In this document: one piece after another, positions 24,715-33,376 of the stretch
Numbering within the stretch: the first letter of the stretch is position 1
How the letters are laid out: each line of letters starts with the position of its first letter
Assembly (NCBI GenBank): GCA_016776905.1
Contig: JADHSM010000020.1
Location: 1 to 53,711 of the forward strand
DNA length: 53,711 nt
Origin: Planctomycetota bacterium
Lineage (GTDB): Bacteria; Planctomycetota; UBA8108; UBA1146
Direction of reading: 5' to 3'
The notes under the pieces: model-generated
What the model saw: only the letters and a program-made list of their open reading frames with translations
Told to the model about the DNA's origin: nothing
The model's database searches: none
Made by a program: the position numbers and the translations under genes

Positions 24715-25785
24715 TTATAGCGCGCTTCCTGGGTTTGAAGATTCATTCTCTTTCGCACGTGCCACCGTTCTGTTGTAGATGGTTTTCACGTTTACACCCA
24801 GATCACGAGCAGCACGAGTCTTGTTTCCACCGTGATGATCCAAAACTTTCTGAATATGAGCATCTGTCACTTCAGTCAGAGAAAGTGTCACGGGGTAACC
24901 CTCAGCGCTGGGGCTATTCACCAGACTCTTTTCGATCATGGGCTGCGGTGCATTCGCGATTTGCTCCCGAATCGCAACGCCATCAATCGGTTCTCCCCCA
25001 CTCAATAACACAGACCGTTCGAGAACATTTTCAAGTTCCCGGATGTTGCCTGGCCAAGAGTGCTGGATCAATACCTCGATGGCATTTGAACGAAGATCCG
25101 GAACATTGATGCCCTTATTGCGCAAGTTATCGAGGATAGCCTCCACCAAATGTGGAAATTCCATCTCACGATCACGCAATGGAATCAACTCTACATGAAC
25201 CACATGGATTCGGTAGAAGAGATCCAGACGGAAACGACCGGCATTGACTTCTTCTCTCAAGTCGCGATTAGTAGCAGCAATAATCCGTACGTCGACAGCT
25301 TTGTCTTCGTTGGAACCCACGGCACGAATACGACCTGACTGTAAAACTCGGAGCAATTTTACTTGAGCCTCCATCGGAAGTTCTCCGATTTCGTCGAGGA
25401 ATAGAGTTCCTCCATGGGCTCTTTCAATCAATCCGGTTTTGTCTTTATCGATGCCTGTGTATGACCCCTTAAGTGCGCCAAAAAGTTCGCTCTCAACGAG
25501 AGACTGGGGAATGGCACCGCAGTTCAGTGTCACCCAAGGCCCCTTGGATTTCTTACTCGTTTGGTGAACCAAACGTGCTACGAGATCTTTACCAGTCCCA
25601 CTTTCTCCTTCGATCAATATCGTCGAATCCGTAGGAGAAACTGCAGATAGCGTTCTCAAAACCCTGAGGGTTCTGGGATCATTTCCGGCAACGAAGGTGT
25701 CATTGCCTCCGGACTCATTAAAGACCGGCAAACGTAAGATTGACGGTTTATGGGCTGCGCCCGAATCGGTTAGTGAATGACTCAT
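24715..25785 (-). CDS. Sigma-54-dependent transcriptional activator (NtrC-type AAA+ with Fis-type HTH)
   Basis: This 356-residue regulator consists of a short N-terminus, an AAA+ domain and a C-terminal Fis-type helix-turn-helix. Walker A is GESGTGKD (60-67), Walker B is TLFLDE (127-132) and the arginine finger region is GRFRLDLFYR. The loop that contacts sigma-54 reads GSYTGI (107-112) rather than GAFTGA. The HTH (about 305-340) has GGNKTRAARDLGV. It lacks its own receiver domain. The ATG overlaps the stop of the response-regulator gene (ATGA), so it is the last gene of a three-gene regulatory operon and probably acts with that protein. Confidence 0.93.
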   Translation of the reverse strand: MSHSLTDSGAAHKPSILRLPVFNESGGNDTFVAGNDPRTLRVLRTLSAVSPTDSTILIEGESGTGKDLVARLVHQTSKKSKGPWVTLNCGAIPQSLVESELFGALKGSYTGIDKDKTGLIERAHGGTLFLDEIGELPMEAQVKLLRVLQSGRIRAVGSNEDKAVDVRIIAATNRDLREEVNAGRFRLDLFYRIHVVHVELIPLRDREMEFPHLVEAILDNLRNKGINVPDLRSNAIEVLIQHSWPGNIRELENVLERSVLLSGGEPIDGVAIREQIANAPQPMIEKSLVNSPSAEGYPVTLSLTEVTDAHIQKVLDHHGGNKTRAARDLGVNVKTIYNRTVARAKENESSNPGSAL

Positions 25786-26756
25786 GGGGTCACTTCCTCC
25801 CTGACGAGTATCTCGTCCTTGTGATGGTCAAAAAGGTCGGCAATGCGGGGATCAAATTGTTCCCCCTTACCTGATTGAATCTTCTGCAGTGCCACTTCGT
25901 GTGAAAGAGCAGAACGATAGGATCTGTCGCTAGTCATGGCATCAAATGCATCGACGACGGAAATGATTCTCGCCATAAGGGGAATCTGCTCTCCGCTGAG
26001 ACCGTCTGGATATCCGCGTCCATCCCATCTTTCATGATGATGACGCACAGCATTGACGCTTGGATTGAGGAATGGCACCGGCGCAATAATTTCCGCTGAT
26101 ATTTCAGGGTGGCGCTGGATGGCTTTATATTCTTCATCCGTAAGTTTGTCTGTTTTGTTGAGAATGTCTTCGTGGACTCCGATTTTTCCGACGTCATGAA
26201 GAAGAGCTGCGTATCCAAGGATTCTCAACTGGCCTCGATCGAGCCCAGCAAGGGCTCCGAGTTTTATTGCCATATTGCGAACTCGAACTGAATGTCCATT
26301 GAGGTATTTATCCTTGCTCTCCAAAGCGACGAGCAGGGCTTCAACCGTATCACGCATTCCTTTGACTTCGTGGATGTTCAAAGCTCTCATTCGAGCTCTT
26401 TGCATCGAGGCGATGAAATCATCGACGTCATAAGGTTTTGCGATGAAGTCAGTAGCACCGGACTTCATGAGGTCGACTGCATTTTGTACGGTACCGTCTC
26501 CGGTCGTAACGACGATGCTCAAGTCAGGGTCTTCCTGGATCGCATTTCTTACAAGGTCGTCCCCACGCATTCTGGGCATATCGAGATCAGTCACGAGAAT
26601 ATCCCAGTGCTGCGCCCGGATCTGTTCCAAAGCTCTTTCACCGTCCTCTACAAGGACAGGTTCAGGCCAACCGTCAGCAGAAAGAATGGCGGATACCAAC
26701 TCTCTTGCACCCGGATCATCGTCCGCTACCAAGATTTTCAATTCTTCAATCTTCAT
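25782..26756 (-). CDS. Response regulator with HD-GYP phosphodiesterase domain
   Basis: This 324-residue protein has a receiver domain at 6-120 with phosphoacceptor Asp57 in TDLDMP, Thr84 in VVTTGDG and Lys107 in AKPYD. An HD-GYP domain (about 140-320) follows. The metal-binding HD pair is at 187-188 in LLHDVGKIG, with further HHERWDGRGYPDGL and VVDAFDAMTSDRSYR signatures. HD-GYP proteins hydrolyse cyclic di-GMP. The ATG at 26756 has GGAGGGG upstream and overlaps the stop of the previous gene (ATGA). The frame also opens at 26864, inside that gene. The cognate kinase is not in the window. Confidence 0.95.
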   Translation of the reverse strand: MKIEELKILVADDDPGARELVSAILSADGWPEPVLVEDGERALEQIRAQHWDILVTDLDMPRMRGDDLVRNAIQEDPDLSIVVTTGDGTVQNAVDLMKSGATDFIAKPYDVDDFIASMQRARMRALNIHEVKGMRDTVEALLVALESKDKYLNGHSVRVRNMAIKLGALAGLDRGQLRILGYAALLHDVGKIGVHEDILNKTDKLTDEEYKAIQRHPEISAEIIAPVPFLNPSVNAVRHHHERWDGRGYPDGLSGEQIPLMARIISVVDAFDAMTSDRSYRSALSHEVALQKIQSGKGEQFDPRIADLFDHHKDEILVREEVTP

Positions 26757-27577
26757 CGCACCCCTCCGTCTCTCGACGAAAGAACGGGTTCCACCATAGA
26801 ATCTTCGTGTTCCCATCGCTGAAGTAGCTTTTCGTGCATCTTTTCGATCTGCTCTTTGAGCCAATGTGAAGACACTGAGGAATTAATTTCCCCGACGAGT
26901 CGTGTTCCATGCTCGCTTGCTGAAAGTTCGCAATAGCGAGAAACGACATCTAATAGCTCTTCAACATTCCCACCCCATTGTCTTGTCAACAACTCGGGAA
27001 GAACCGTTCGTTCAAACTCTTCCCATCTCTGGGTAAAGTCTTCTTTGAGCGACAGAGTCCAGATTCGGTATCTGGCGATAGGAGAGATGTCTTCTATTCG
27101 TTCTGACAAGGGTGTCAAAACAAAGGTCTCCATTTTTTTCATGTTCTCCAAAGAGCGATCGGTATCACCCACCGGAATACTCCTGAAACCAAAAATGAAT
27201 CTAGGTAATTGCAACGGCTCAGATCTCATCTTATTGGAGAGAGCTGTTATGAATTTCGAAGAAAGGCACTCTGCCCGACCGATGTAGACAGTGCCTGATC
27301 GATTCAGGAAGTCATGACCATCCGAGGCGTCGAGTATCGTGTCGAGGTTTAGATTTTCGCCATCAAGAAAGCGCAGGCGTGCGCCAGCGATGGATCCGGA
27401 GGCATGGATTTTTCGGGCTGTCAGCTTCTTACCGACGCCATCCGGCCCTACCAATTTAACGGGAGTCCGCAAATCACTCGTCTTGAGGACGAAAGCCCAG
27501 AGATCCTGGACCATTGAACTATTCCCAACAATCGGGTCGAAACGATCCGTAGTCGACAAAATCGGCTCCCCGTCCAC
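26753..27577 (-). CDS. Degenerate NtrC-like AAA+ domain protein (probable pseudo-ATPase)
   Basis: This 274-residue protein aligns by eye with the AAA+ core of sigma-54 activators. VGPDGVGKK (43-51) sits at Walker A, and GTVYIGRAE (95-103) sits where the active family has GTLFLDEIG. Later WGGNVEELLDVV matches the WPGNVREL helix. The Walker B Asp-Glu is replaced by Gly-Arg, the GAFTGA loop is absent, and there is no helix-turn-helix. It is therefore unlikely to hydrolyse ATP or contact sigma-54 alone. It is the first gene of the operon with the HD-GYP regulator and the intact activator, coupled by ATGA overlap. A regulatory subunit for the intact activator is plausible. The start is a GTG at 27577. 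Confidence 0.75.
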   Translation of the reverse strand: MDGEPILSTTDRFDPIVGNSSMVQDLWAFVLKTSDLRTPVKLVGPDGVGKKLTARKIHASGSIAGARLRFLDGENLNLDTILDASDGHDFLNRSGTVYIGRAECLSSKFITALSNKMRSEPLQLPRFIFGFRSIPVGDTDRSLENMKKMETFVLTPLSERIEDISPIARYRIWTLSLKEDFTQRWEEFERTVLPELLTRQWGGNVEELLDVVSRYCELSASEHGTRLVGEINSSVSSHWLKEQIEKMHEKLLQRWEHEDSMVEPVLSSRDGGVR

Positions 27578-27777
27578 TGCGAGTCTTCAATGACGACCAC
27601 CGGTGACCTCAGAGTCACGATCAGAAAGAAGCAATCCTTTCCGAAACTCGGTAATAGTTCGTCGTCAATGAAGACTAGCCCGGAGTCGGGAAAATCGTCA
27701 AACGGGAGACTTTCTCGCTGGTTATTGCAACCCGCGATTCTATCCGTATGGGCCTACAGAGGGCTCTGAAGACAGTT

Positions 27778-30700
27778 TTAGATCACAGGGTCAGATGCGA
27801 CAGCAGATCCACCCCGGTCAAAAATGGACTTTCCACCTTTAGACTTGGCGCGGTCTCCCACCTTGTACTCATCGGCATTGGTGGACATCCAATCTTCCGC
27901 GTCATCGATCTTGACCACGACTCTGCGGGACACTCCCTGCTCCTCCATCGTAACACCATAGAGTCGCTCGGCTTCTGCCATGGTCACACGACTGTGAGTG
28001 ATCACAAGGAACTGGGAATTTTGAGCAAATTCTTGAAGAACCCTGACAAACCTGCGGGTGTTTTGTTCATCAAGAGGCGCGTCCACTTCGTCGAGGATAC
28101 AGAACGGACTAGGTCGAGTTTTGAACAAGGCAAAGATCACCGAGATGGCAGTCAAGGCCCTTTCTCCGCCGGAGAGTAAACGCAAACTGGAAATTCTTTT
28201 CCCTGGAGGCTTAGCGATGACTTCGATACCTGCTTCCAGGGGATCGGATTCATCATCAAGCCTAAGATCTGCAGTTCCACCGTTGAACATCAGGGAGAAA
28301 ATCTCTTGGAAATGACCACGAACCTTCTCGAAGGATTCATGGAATAGCGTTCTGCACTGGTCATCGAGTGTTGCAATCGCTTCCATAATAAGATCTCTCG
28401 ATTGAGTCAGATCCTCAATCTTTCCGGTGATCTCTTCGAATCGTGATTCTTCTGTCTCCAGTTCCTCGACCGCTTGAAGATTGACGTTGGAGTTACGACG
28501 AATACGATCTTGTAACGATTGATAATCGGAACGAAGACGATTAGAGAAATCTTCAGACGACTCATCTTCTTCAATAAGAAGTGCACGCCACTCTTGAATC
28601 GGCGCTTCTTCGAGATCCATTTCAAGATCTTCTTTGATCTTCTCTTGGATTCCTTCTATTCGAACCTTGCATTCATTTTCAGCGAGAAGATCGGACTCTC
28701 GCCCTTCACGGATCTGGTCACCGCGAACTCGACACTCTTTGACTTTCTTTTCAAACTGGCCACGCGTCGATCTGGCACTGTTGAGACGCACATCCAACTC
28801 ATTTCGCCCCTCAGAGGCGGTCGCCAATTCTGCTTGGAGACGAGTTTCTTCCGTATCCAATTTCTTCAGATCTTCTATCGATAGGTCAATTTGATTTTGT
28901 TCTGACACAATATCTTTAAGGATTCGCTCTCTCTGAACGAGCCTCTGCTCCATCTCATCCGCCAATCGACGCTGCTCGCGCCAATCAGAAGAGATGCGCT
29001 CTTGAGCCCGGGTCGCTTCCAGAGACTTCGTCTGGATTTGAGATTCCAACAAGGACAGACTTTCAGCGAGAGGCTCGAGGGCTTTCTCGGAGGACTCTAA
29101 CTTTGAGACGATTTGAGCCTTCTTGGCATCGATGTCTGCGAGCTGTTGGCTCGCAAGATCCTTCAGCGTCTTCAACTCTGAGGTCAATTGCTCAGCTTTT
29201 TGTATATCCACCTTCAGAGAAGAACGACGATCGGAAATACGCTTTAATGTCTCTCGACACCTTTTGCGCTCTCCTAGAGCATGCTCGGCCTCAAGCTTTG
29301 ACCGGCTCATTTCCCGTTCGAGTCTTTGCAACTCTCCCTGACGAGCCGCGATCGACTCCTCCAAGGAATCCCCTTGCTGAGACACCTCTTCCAAGTCGGA
29401 AGAAAGCTCAGCAACTCTGTCCTTAAGGTGATTCATTTCTACCTGACGAGACACCAAGCCCGATTTATTGACCGCAGGAATTTTCACTGCACCCCAAGGC
29501 TCAATCACGTGACCCTCAGTGGTGACGACTCGGTGTCCAGGGAAGGACTTCCGAAGTTCCAGTGCATCTTTAAGATCTTGCGCAACGAGAACTTCATCGA
29601 GCAAAGCATCGACGATGGGGCGGCAAAGCCTCTCACAACTCACTCGCGCGGCGAGAGTCTCAACATCTGCAGGTAGTTTTCCATGTTCCCGAGATGTATG
29701 TGCTTTCAGATCGTCTTCTAATGAGACGAAATTCACGGCCTCTCCTTCGAGAATACCAGTGATGGCACGAATTCTTTGTTCGATGGGAGTTCTCCCCTGG
29801 AACACAACCGTTTCCAGGATTCTTCCCAATACGGCGTCCACCATATGAGCCGTCTCAGGGTCCGCCTCAATCAGCCTGGCTAAGAGGCCTCGAATATCCC
29901 CTGCAGCAGGAGCTTCGCTGTTGAGTATTCCCTGCGTTCCCTTGGAAAGCCCTTCGAGATTCTCTTCTAGGTCTTTCAGTAACTGAAGACGTCCGTGTGA
30001 AGATTCCAATTCACCGCGTACTTCCGTCAACTTCTTGCGAGCTCCTCCGAGAATATCGGTTCTGCACCCGATTTCGAATCGTAAAGTTTCAGCTTGAAGC
30101 ATCATCTCATGCTCACTGGCGTGAGCTTCTCGAATACGAATTTCATGGTCTTCAATCTGAACTTCAACTTCAGATTGTTGCTTACGATTTTCAAGGTCCT
30201 CAGAAGTTCTGCGTTCCCTGATCGCATCTTGGCCTCTCAAGTCACCTTCGTGTGAGGCCATTGAGTTACGCAAGCGGGATTGCTCAAACACCAGTCCGAG
30301 ATCTTGATCTTTAAGATCTCGAATAGTCGAGTCCAACTCTTCCTGCTTTGACAACTGAAGAGCATGATCCTTCTTCAATTCAGCAAGAAGTTGACGTAAT
30401 TGGCGAAGTTCCGTGATCGCTTCTCGAATACGGCTGCGTGCTTCAGTACGCCTCTGACGATAATCTTCTTCAACAATTACAAGTTCTTCAAGCTGTCGCT
30501 GCCGGTCCTCATTACGAATATGCCCCTGATCTTGTTGATCTTTCATTTGGGCGCGTCGTCCTTCGATTCCCTGTAACGCAACGCGTTTTTCAGTCTCAAC
30601 TTGACGTACTTCCTCAAGTTGACGATGAAGTACCTCTATATCATTTCGAACTTTTTCCACGCTACTATCGAGTTGGGTCGAAACTTCAGCGATCAATTCC

Positions 30701-31464
30701 CGAAGTGTATTTCGCCAGCTCAATCGGAATTTAAGAGATTCTTGCTCGTAGTTCAGTTTCTCAACATCGTCAGCCGCCAACACAGTACTTACATGTCGGA
30801 AGCGATCACGATCCTCAACAAATTTCCTCGCCTTACCTGCCTGCATTTTCAGGCTGCGAATTCTTCTCTCAATTTCAGAGAGTTGATCCGTCACCCGAGT
30901 TAATTCACGCTCTGATCGATCGAGTCGATTAATTGTTTCAGATCTCTGTTTACGAAAACTAGAGATTCCAGCGGCTTCCTCGAAAATTTTGCGGCGTTCT
31001 TGAGCATTGGCATTCAGGAATGAATCCACCTGCCCCTGACCCAATACGGAATAGCCGTCCGCACCGATGCCGGTATCAGCAAAAATCGCCAAAATGTCTT
31101 TAAGACGACAACGACGACGATTGATTTCGTATTCACTGGTTCCATCGCGTAAAAGAATCCGGCCGATTTCGACCTCTGCGGTTTCAATCGGCAAAGTGCC
31201 ATCTTCATTATCAAACAGGAGTCTGACTTCCGCCCTGGAGTGTGCAGCTCTCTTCGATGTGCCTTTGAAGATCACATCCAACATCTCAGATCCACGTAGA
31301 CCCTTGGCAGATCGCTCTCCCAAAACCCAACGAAAGGCATCCACGACGTTTGATTTTCCGCATCCATTTGGCCCCACAACAGCGCTGGTTCCCGGGTCGA
31401 AATCAAACTGGACCGGATCAGCGAACGACTTGAAGCCCGCAAGGTGTATCTTTTTCAGGTACAA
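27778..31464 (-). CDS. smc: Chromosome segregation SMC ATPase
   Basis: This full-length 1,228-residue SMC protein compacts and segregates the chromosome. Walker A is GPNGCGKS (31-38). Two long coiled coils flank a hinge at about 520-670. The C-terminal head has the signature LLSGGERAL and Walker B CILDEVDAPLD. The TTG start has GAGGAGA 8 nt upstream. It is the last gene of the run that begins with the metallophosphoesterase, 17 nt after the unknown gene upstream. The C-terminal tail after the D-loop region is Lys/Asp-rich and longer than usual by about 40 residues. ScpA and ScpB genes are not in the window. Confidence 0.97.
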   Translation of the reverse strand: MYLKKIHLAGFKSFADPVQFDFDPGTSAVVGPNGCGKSNVVDAFRWVLGERSAKGLRGSEMLDVIFKGTSKRAAHSRAEVRLLFDNEDGTLPIETAEVEIGRILLRDGTSEYEINRRRCRLKDILAIFADTGIGADGYSVLGQGQVDSFLNANAQERRKIFEEAAGISSFRKQRSETINRLDRSERELTRVTDQLSEIERRIRSLKMQAGKARKFVEDRDRFRHVSTVLAADDVEKLNYEQESLKFRLSWRNTLRELIAEVSTQLDSSVEKVRNDIEVLHRQLEEVRQVETEKRVALQGIEGRRAQMKDQQDQGHIRNEDRQRQLEELVIVEEDYRQRRTEARSRIREAITELRQLRQLLAELKKDHALQLSKQEELDSTIRDLKDQDLGLVFEQSRLRNSMASHEGDLRGQDAIRERRTSEDLENRKQQSEVEVQIEDHEIRIREAHASEHEMMLQAETLRFEIGCRTDILGGARKKLTEVRGELESSHGRLQLLKDLEENLEGLSKGTQGILNSEAPAAGDIRGLLARLIEADPETAHMVDAVLGRILETVVFQGRTPIEQRIRAITGILEGEAVNFVSLEDDLKAHTSREHGKLPADVETLAARVSCERLCRPIVDALLDEVLVAQDLKDALELRKSFPGHRVVTTEGHVIEPWGAVKIPAVNKSGLVSRQVEMNHLKDRVAELSSDLEEVSQQGDSLEESIAARQGELQRLEREMSRSKLEAEHALGERKRCRETLKRISDRRSSLKVDIQKAEQLTSELKTLKDLASQQLADIDAKKAQIVSKLESSEKALEPLAESLSLLESQIQTKSLEATRAQERISSDWREQRRLADEMEQRLVQRERILKDIVSEQNQIDLSIEDLKKLDTEETRLQAELATASEGRNELDVRLNSARSTRGQFEKKVKECRVRGDQIREGRESDLLAENECKVRIEGIQEKIKEDLEMDLEEAPIQEWRALLIEEDESSEDFSNRLRSDYQSLQDRIRRNSNVNLQAVEELETEESRFEEITGKIEDLTQSRDLIMEAIATLDDQCRTLFHESFEKVRGHFQEIFSLMFNGGTADLRLDDESDPLEAGIEVIAKPPGKRISSLRLLSGGERALTAISVIFALFKTRPSPFCILDEVDAPLDEQNTRRFVRVLQEFAQNSQFLVITHSRVTMAEAERLYGVTMEEQGVSRRVVVKIDDAEDWMSTNADEYKVGDRAKSKGGKSIFDRGGSAVASDPVI

Positions 31465-31481
31465 GTTAATTCTCCTCGGAC

Positions 31482-32780
31482 TTAGAGAGTCCGATCTCCT
31501 GATGATTGGAGGACTTTTGGGGGTTGGCCGGTCACTCGGAGGAGTTCTCCAAGCCTGTCCCAGCCTCCGCCTCTTCGACGGGAAATTCTGTCGAGCAATC
31601 TCTTCAGATCCCGTCGACCACGCTCAACTATAATGGACTCCAAAGCGATCACCGGAAGCGATTCGAGATCAGGAAAATTTCTTCCCATGTAATCGATAGA
31701 TGACCTCGGGAAGTCAAACTCCCGAGCCCACCATATCGGCGCAGCGGCAGCCCTTATTTCAAGCCAGTCTGTTCTCCAAGGAGGATCTCCCCCCATTTCC
31801 AGAATCAGATCAAAGCAGCGTGTTCTTTGAGCCAAAACAGGAAGAACGTCCGGATCCGCAGGAAGTTGACCAGCCACTATCGGCTTTCTTGGAGCATCAA
31901 TAGAAATAAGAACGGGTGGAGATGCTGACCGTAAGGCCCTGGAGAGACAGGGTCTCAAACTGACAGGAATCATATCCGGGACGCGCAATATTAACTCCGC
32001 TGTCCCCGAACCAGAACTGCAGGCATGAATGAAGTCTTCGATCCATTCCTCACGCCCAGATTCTTCAAAAAGAAACCCTGGAGCAGGTCGGCCAGTGACC
32101 ACGATTTCCCAACGAACTTTTGGGCCAGAAGGGGTCGCCTCTAGAAATCCCCGAATACGTTCTCGCAATCGAGTCCAACGCGACCAAGCCTCCTCAAATG
32201 AAACCTCGAGAGGTCCATCCAACACACCCGCAACCTGAACTTCTCCACTGACCCAGTCGATCTCTCTGATCAATTCTGATCCCACGGATTCAACGATATC
32301 TTTTTCTCCGAGAATGCTATTCATTTGCACTCGTCGACATAAGAAGCGGAATGGTTCCGTAGGATTGAGACCATCATGCAATGGCCAGTTTTGAGACAGA
32401 ATAGATCGGGAGAAAAATGTTTCCAGTTGCCGAGGATGCCCGAAATCCGTCAAGTGACGAGTCATCGCTTCCATCAATGTACCGGGTACCAATTGGTCTG
32501 CTGAATAACAAACCAAATGATCAAACTCTTGTGCCCATTCTTCGAGGCCACAAGCGCGACAAGCATCTCTCAGTGGCTCGATGAACTCATGACTTTGCCA
32601 GTCATGTGAATCAGAACCTATTTTTTCAACGACGACTTGGATGACGTCCTCAACGGAGTTTCCAAAACCTGTCATCGTATGCTGTTCTTCTAGAAGTTCC
32701 TTGGGATCGACGACTGTCGCCATAATCTTCCTCAGGCGATCGACCAGCCTGGATCCATCATGAGATTCACCGCTGGACAT
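31482..32780 (-). CDS. Unknown cytoplasmic protein between nrdR and smc
   Basis: I do not recognise this 432-residue protein. It has no signal peptide, membrane segment or clear nucleotide-binding motif. The N-terminal half is acidic and helical, the middle looks alpha/beta, and the end is basic with an RRRGGG segment. The ATG at 32780 has AAGGAGAGG upstream and overlaps the end of nrdR by 14 nt. The stop is 17 nt before smc, so it is embedded in the operon. The frame opens 24 nt earlier at a TTG that overlaps the ribosome site and is less likely. Position suggests a housekeeping role, but nothing in the sequence says which. Confidence 0.8.
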   Translation of the reverse strand: MSSGESHDGSRLVDRLRKIMATVVDPKELLEEQHTMTGFGNSVEDVIQVVVEKIGSDSHDWQSHEFIEPLRDACRACGLEEWAQEFDHLVCYSADQLVPGTLMEAMTRHLTDFGHPRQLETFFSRSILSQNWPLHDGLNPTEPFRFLCRRVQMNSILGEKDIVESVGSELIREIDWVSGEVQVAGVLDGPLEVSFEEAWSRWTRLRERIRGFLEATPSGPKVRWEIVVTGRPAPGFLFEESGREEWIEDFIHACSSGSGTAELILRVPDMIPVSLRPCLSRALRSASPPVLISIDAPRKPIVAGQLPADPDVLPVLAQRTRCFDLILEMGGDPPWRTDWLEIRAAAAPIWWAREFDFPRSSIDYMGRNFPDLESLPVIALESIIVERGRRDLKRLLDRISRRRGGGWDRLGELLRVTGQPPKVLQSSGDRTL

Positions 32781-33243
32781 CGGTAGCCCTCTCCTTACTG
32801 ACAAGTCGGGTCAAAGCATGTAAAAATTCAGAAACGTCAGCAAACTCTTGGTAAACAGAGGCGAAACGTACATAGGCCACTGAATCGAGATTCCTCAAAT
32901 GCTCAGTGACGACTTCACCGATAAAGACGGAGGGCACTTCCTGATCAAAATCTTCGCGGATGCGCTTTTCCACTTCATCCACAATCGTTTCCATACTCTC
33001 CATGGAAATCTTTCGCTTTTGGCAGGCTGTGATAATTCCGTCTAGAACTTTTCCACGATTGAAAGGCTCTCTACGAAGATCCTTTTTAACCACCATTCGT
33101 GGCGTCTCTTCGATTCGTTCGTAGCTGGTGAATCTCTTCGAACAGCCCTGACACTCACGTCGACGACGAACGGCAAGGCCATCAGAACTGGAGCGGGAAT
33201 CGACGACTCGATCCTTTTCCGATCCACAACTGGGACATCTCAC
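32767..33243 (-). CDS. nrdR: Transcriptional repressor NrdR
   Basis: NrdR represses ribonucleotide reductase genes in response to ATP/dATP. The 158-residue protein has a zinc ribbon with Cys3, Cys6, Cys31 and Cys34 (RCPSCGS...CQGC) and an ATP-cone domain at about 50-140 (VVKKDLRREPFNRGKV). The GTG at 33243 gives the family start (MRCPSC) and has GGGAG upstream. The frame extends to 33324, but those residues precede the zinc ribbon and are unlikely. It lies 133 nt after mnmE on the same strand. Confidence 0.96.
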   Translation of the reverse strand: MRCPSCGSEKDRVVDSRSSSDGLAVRRRRECQGCSKRFTSYERIEETPRMVVKKDLRREPFNRGKVLDGIITACQKRKISMESMETIVDEVEKRIREDFDQEVPSVFIGEVVTEHLRNLDSVAYVRFASVYQEFADVSEFLHALTRLVSKERATDVQR

Positions 33244-33376
33244 TGTAATAGCTCCCTCGCGAGTGCGGGTTGAATGACTCTCTTTTACGACCCAACCCCG
33301 GTAGGCCGCTTCATAGACTTTCACATTCTACTCGACGACAAGTGCTCTCTCAATGAGCACGACGCAGGAACCGGGC

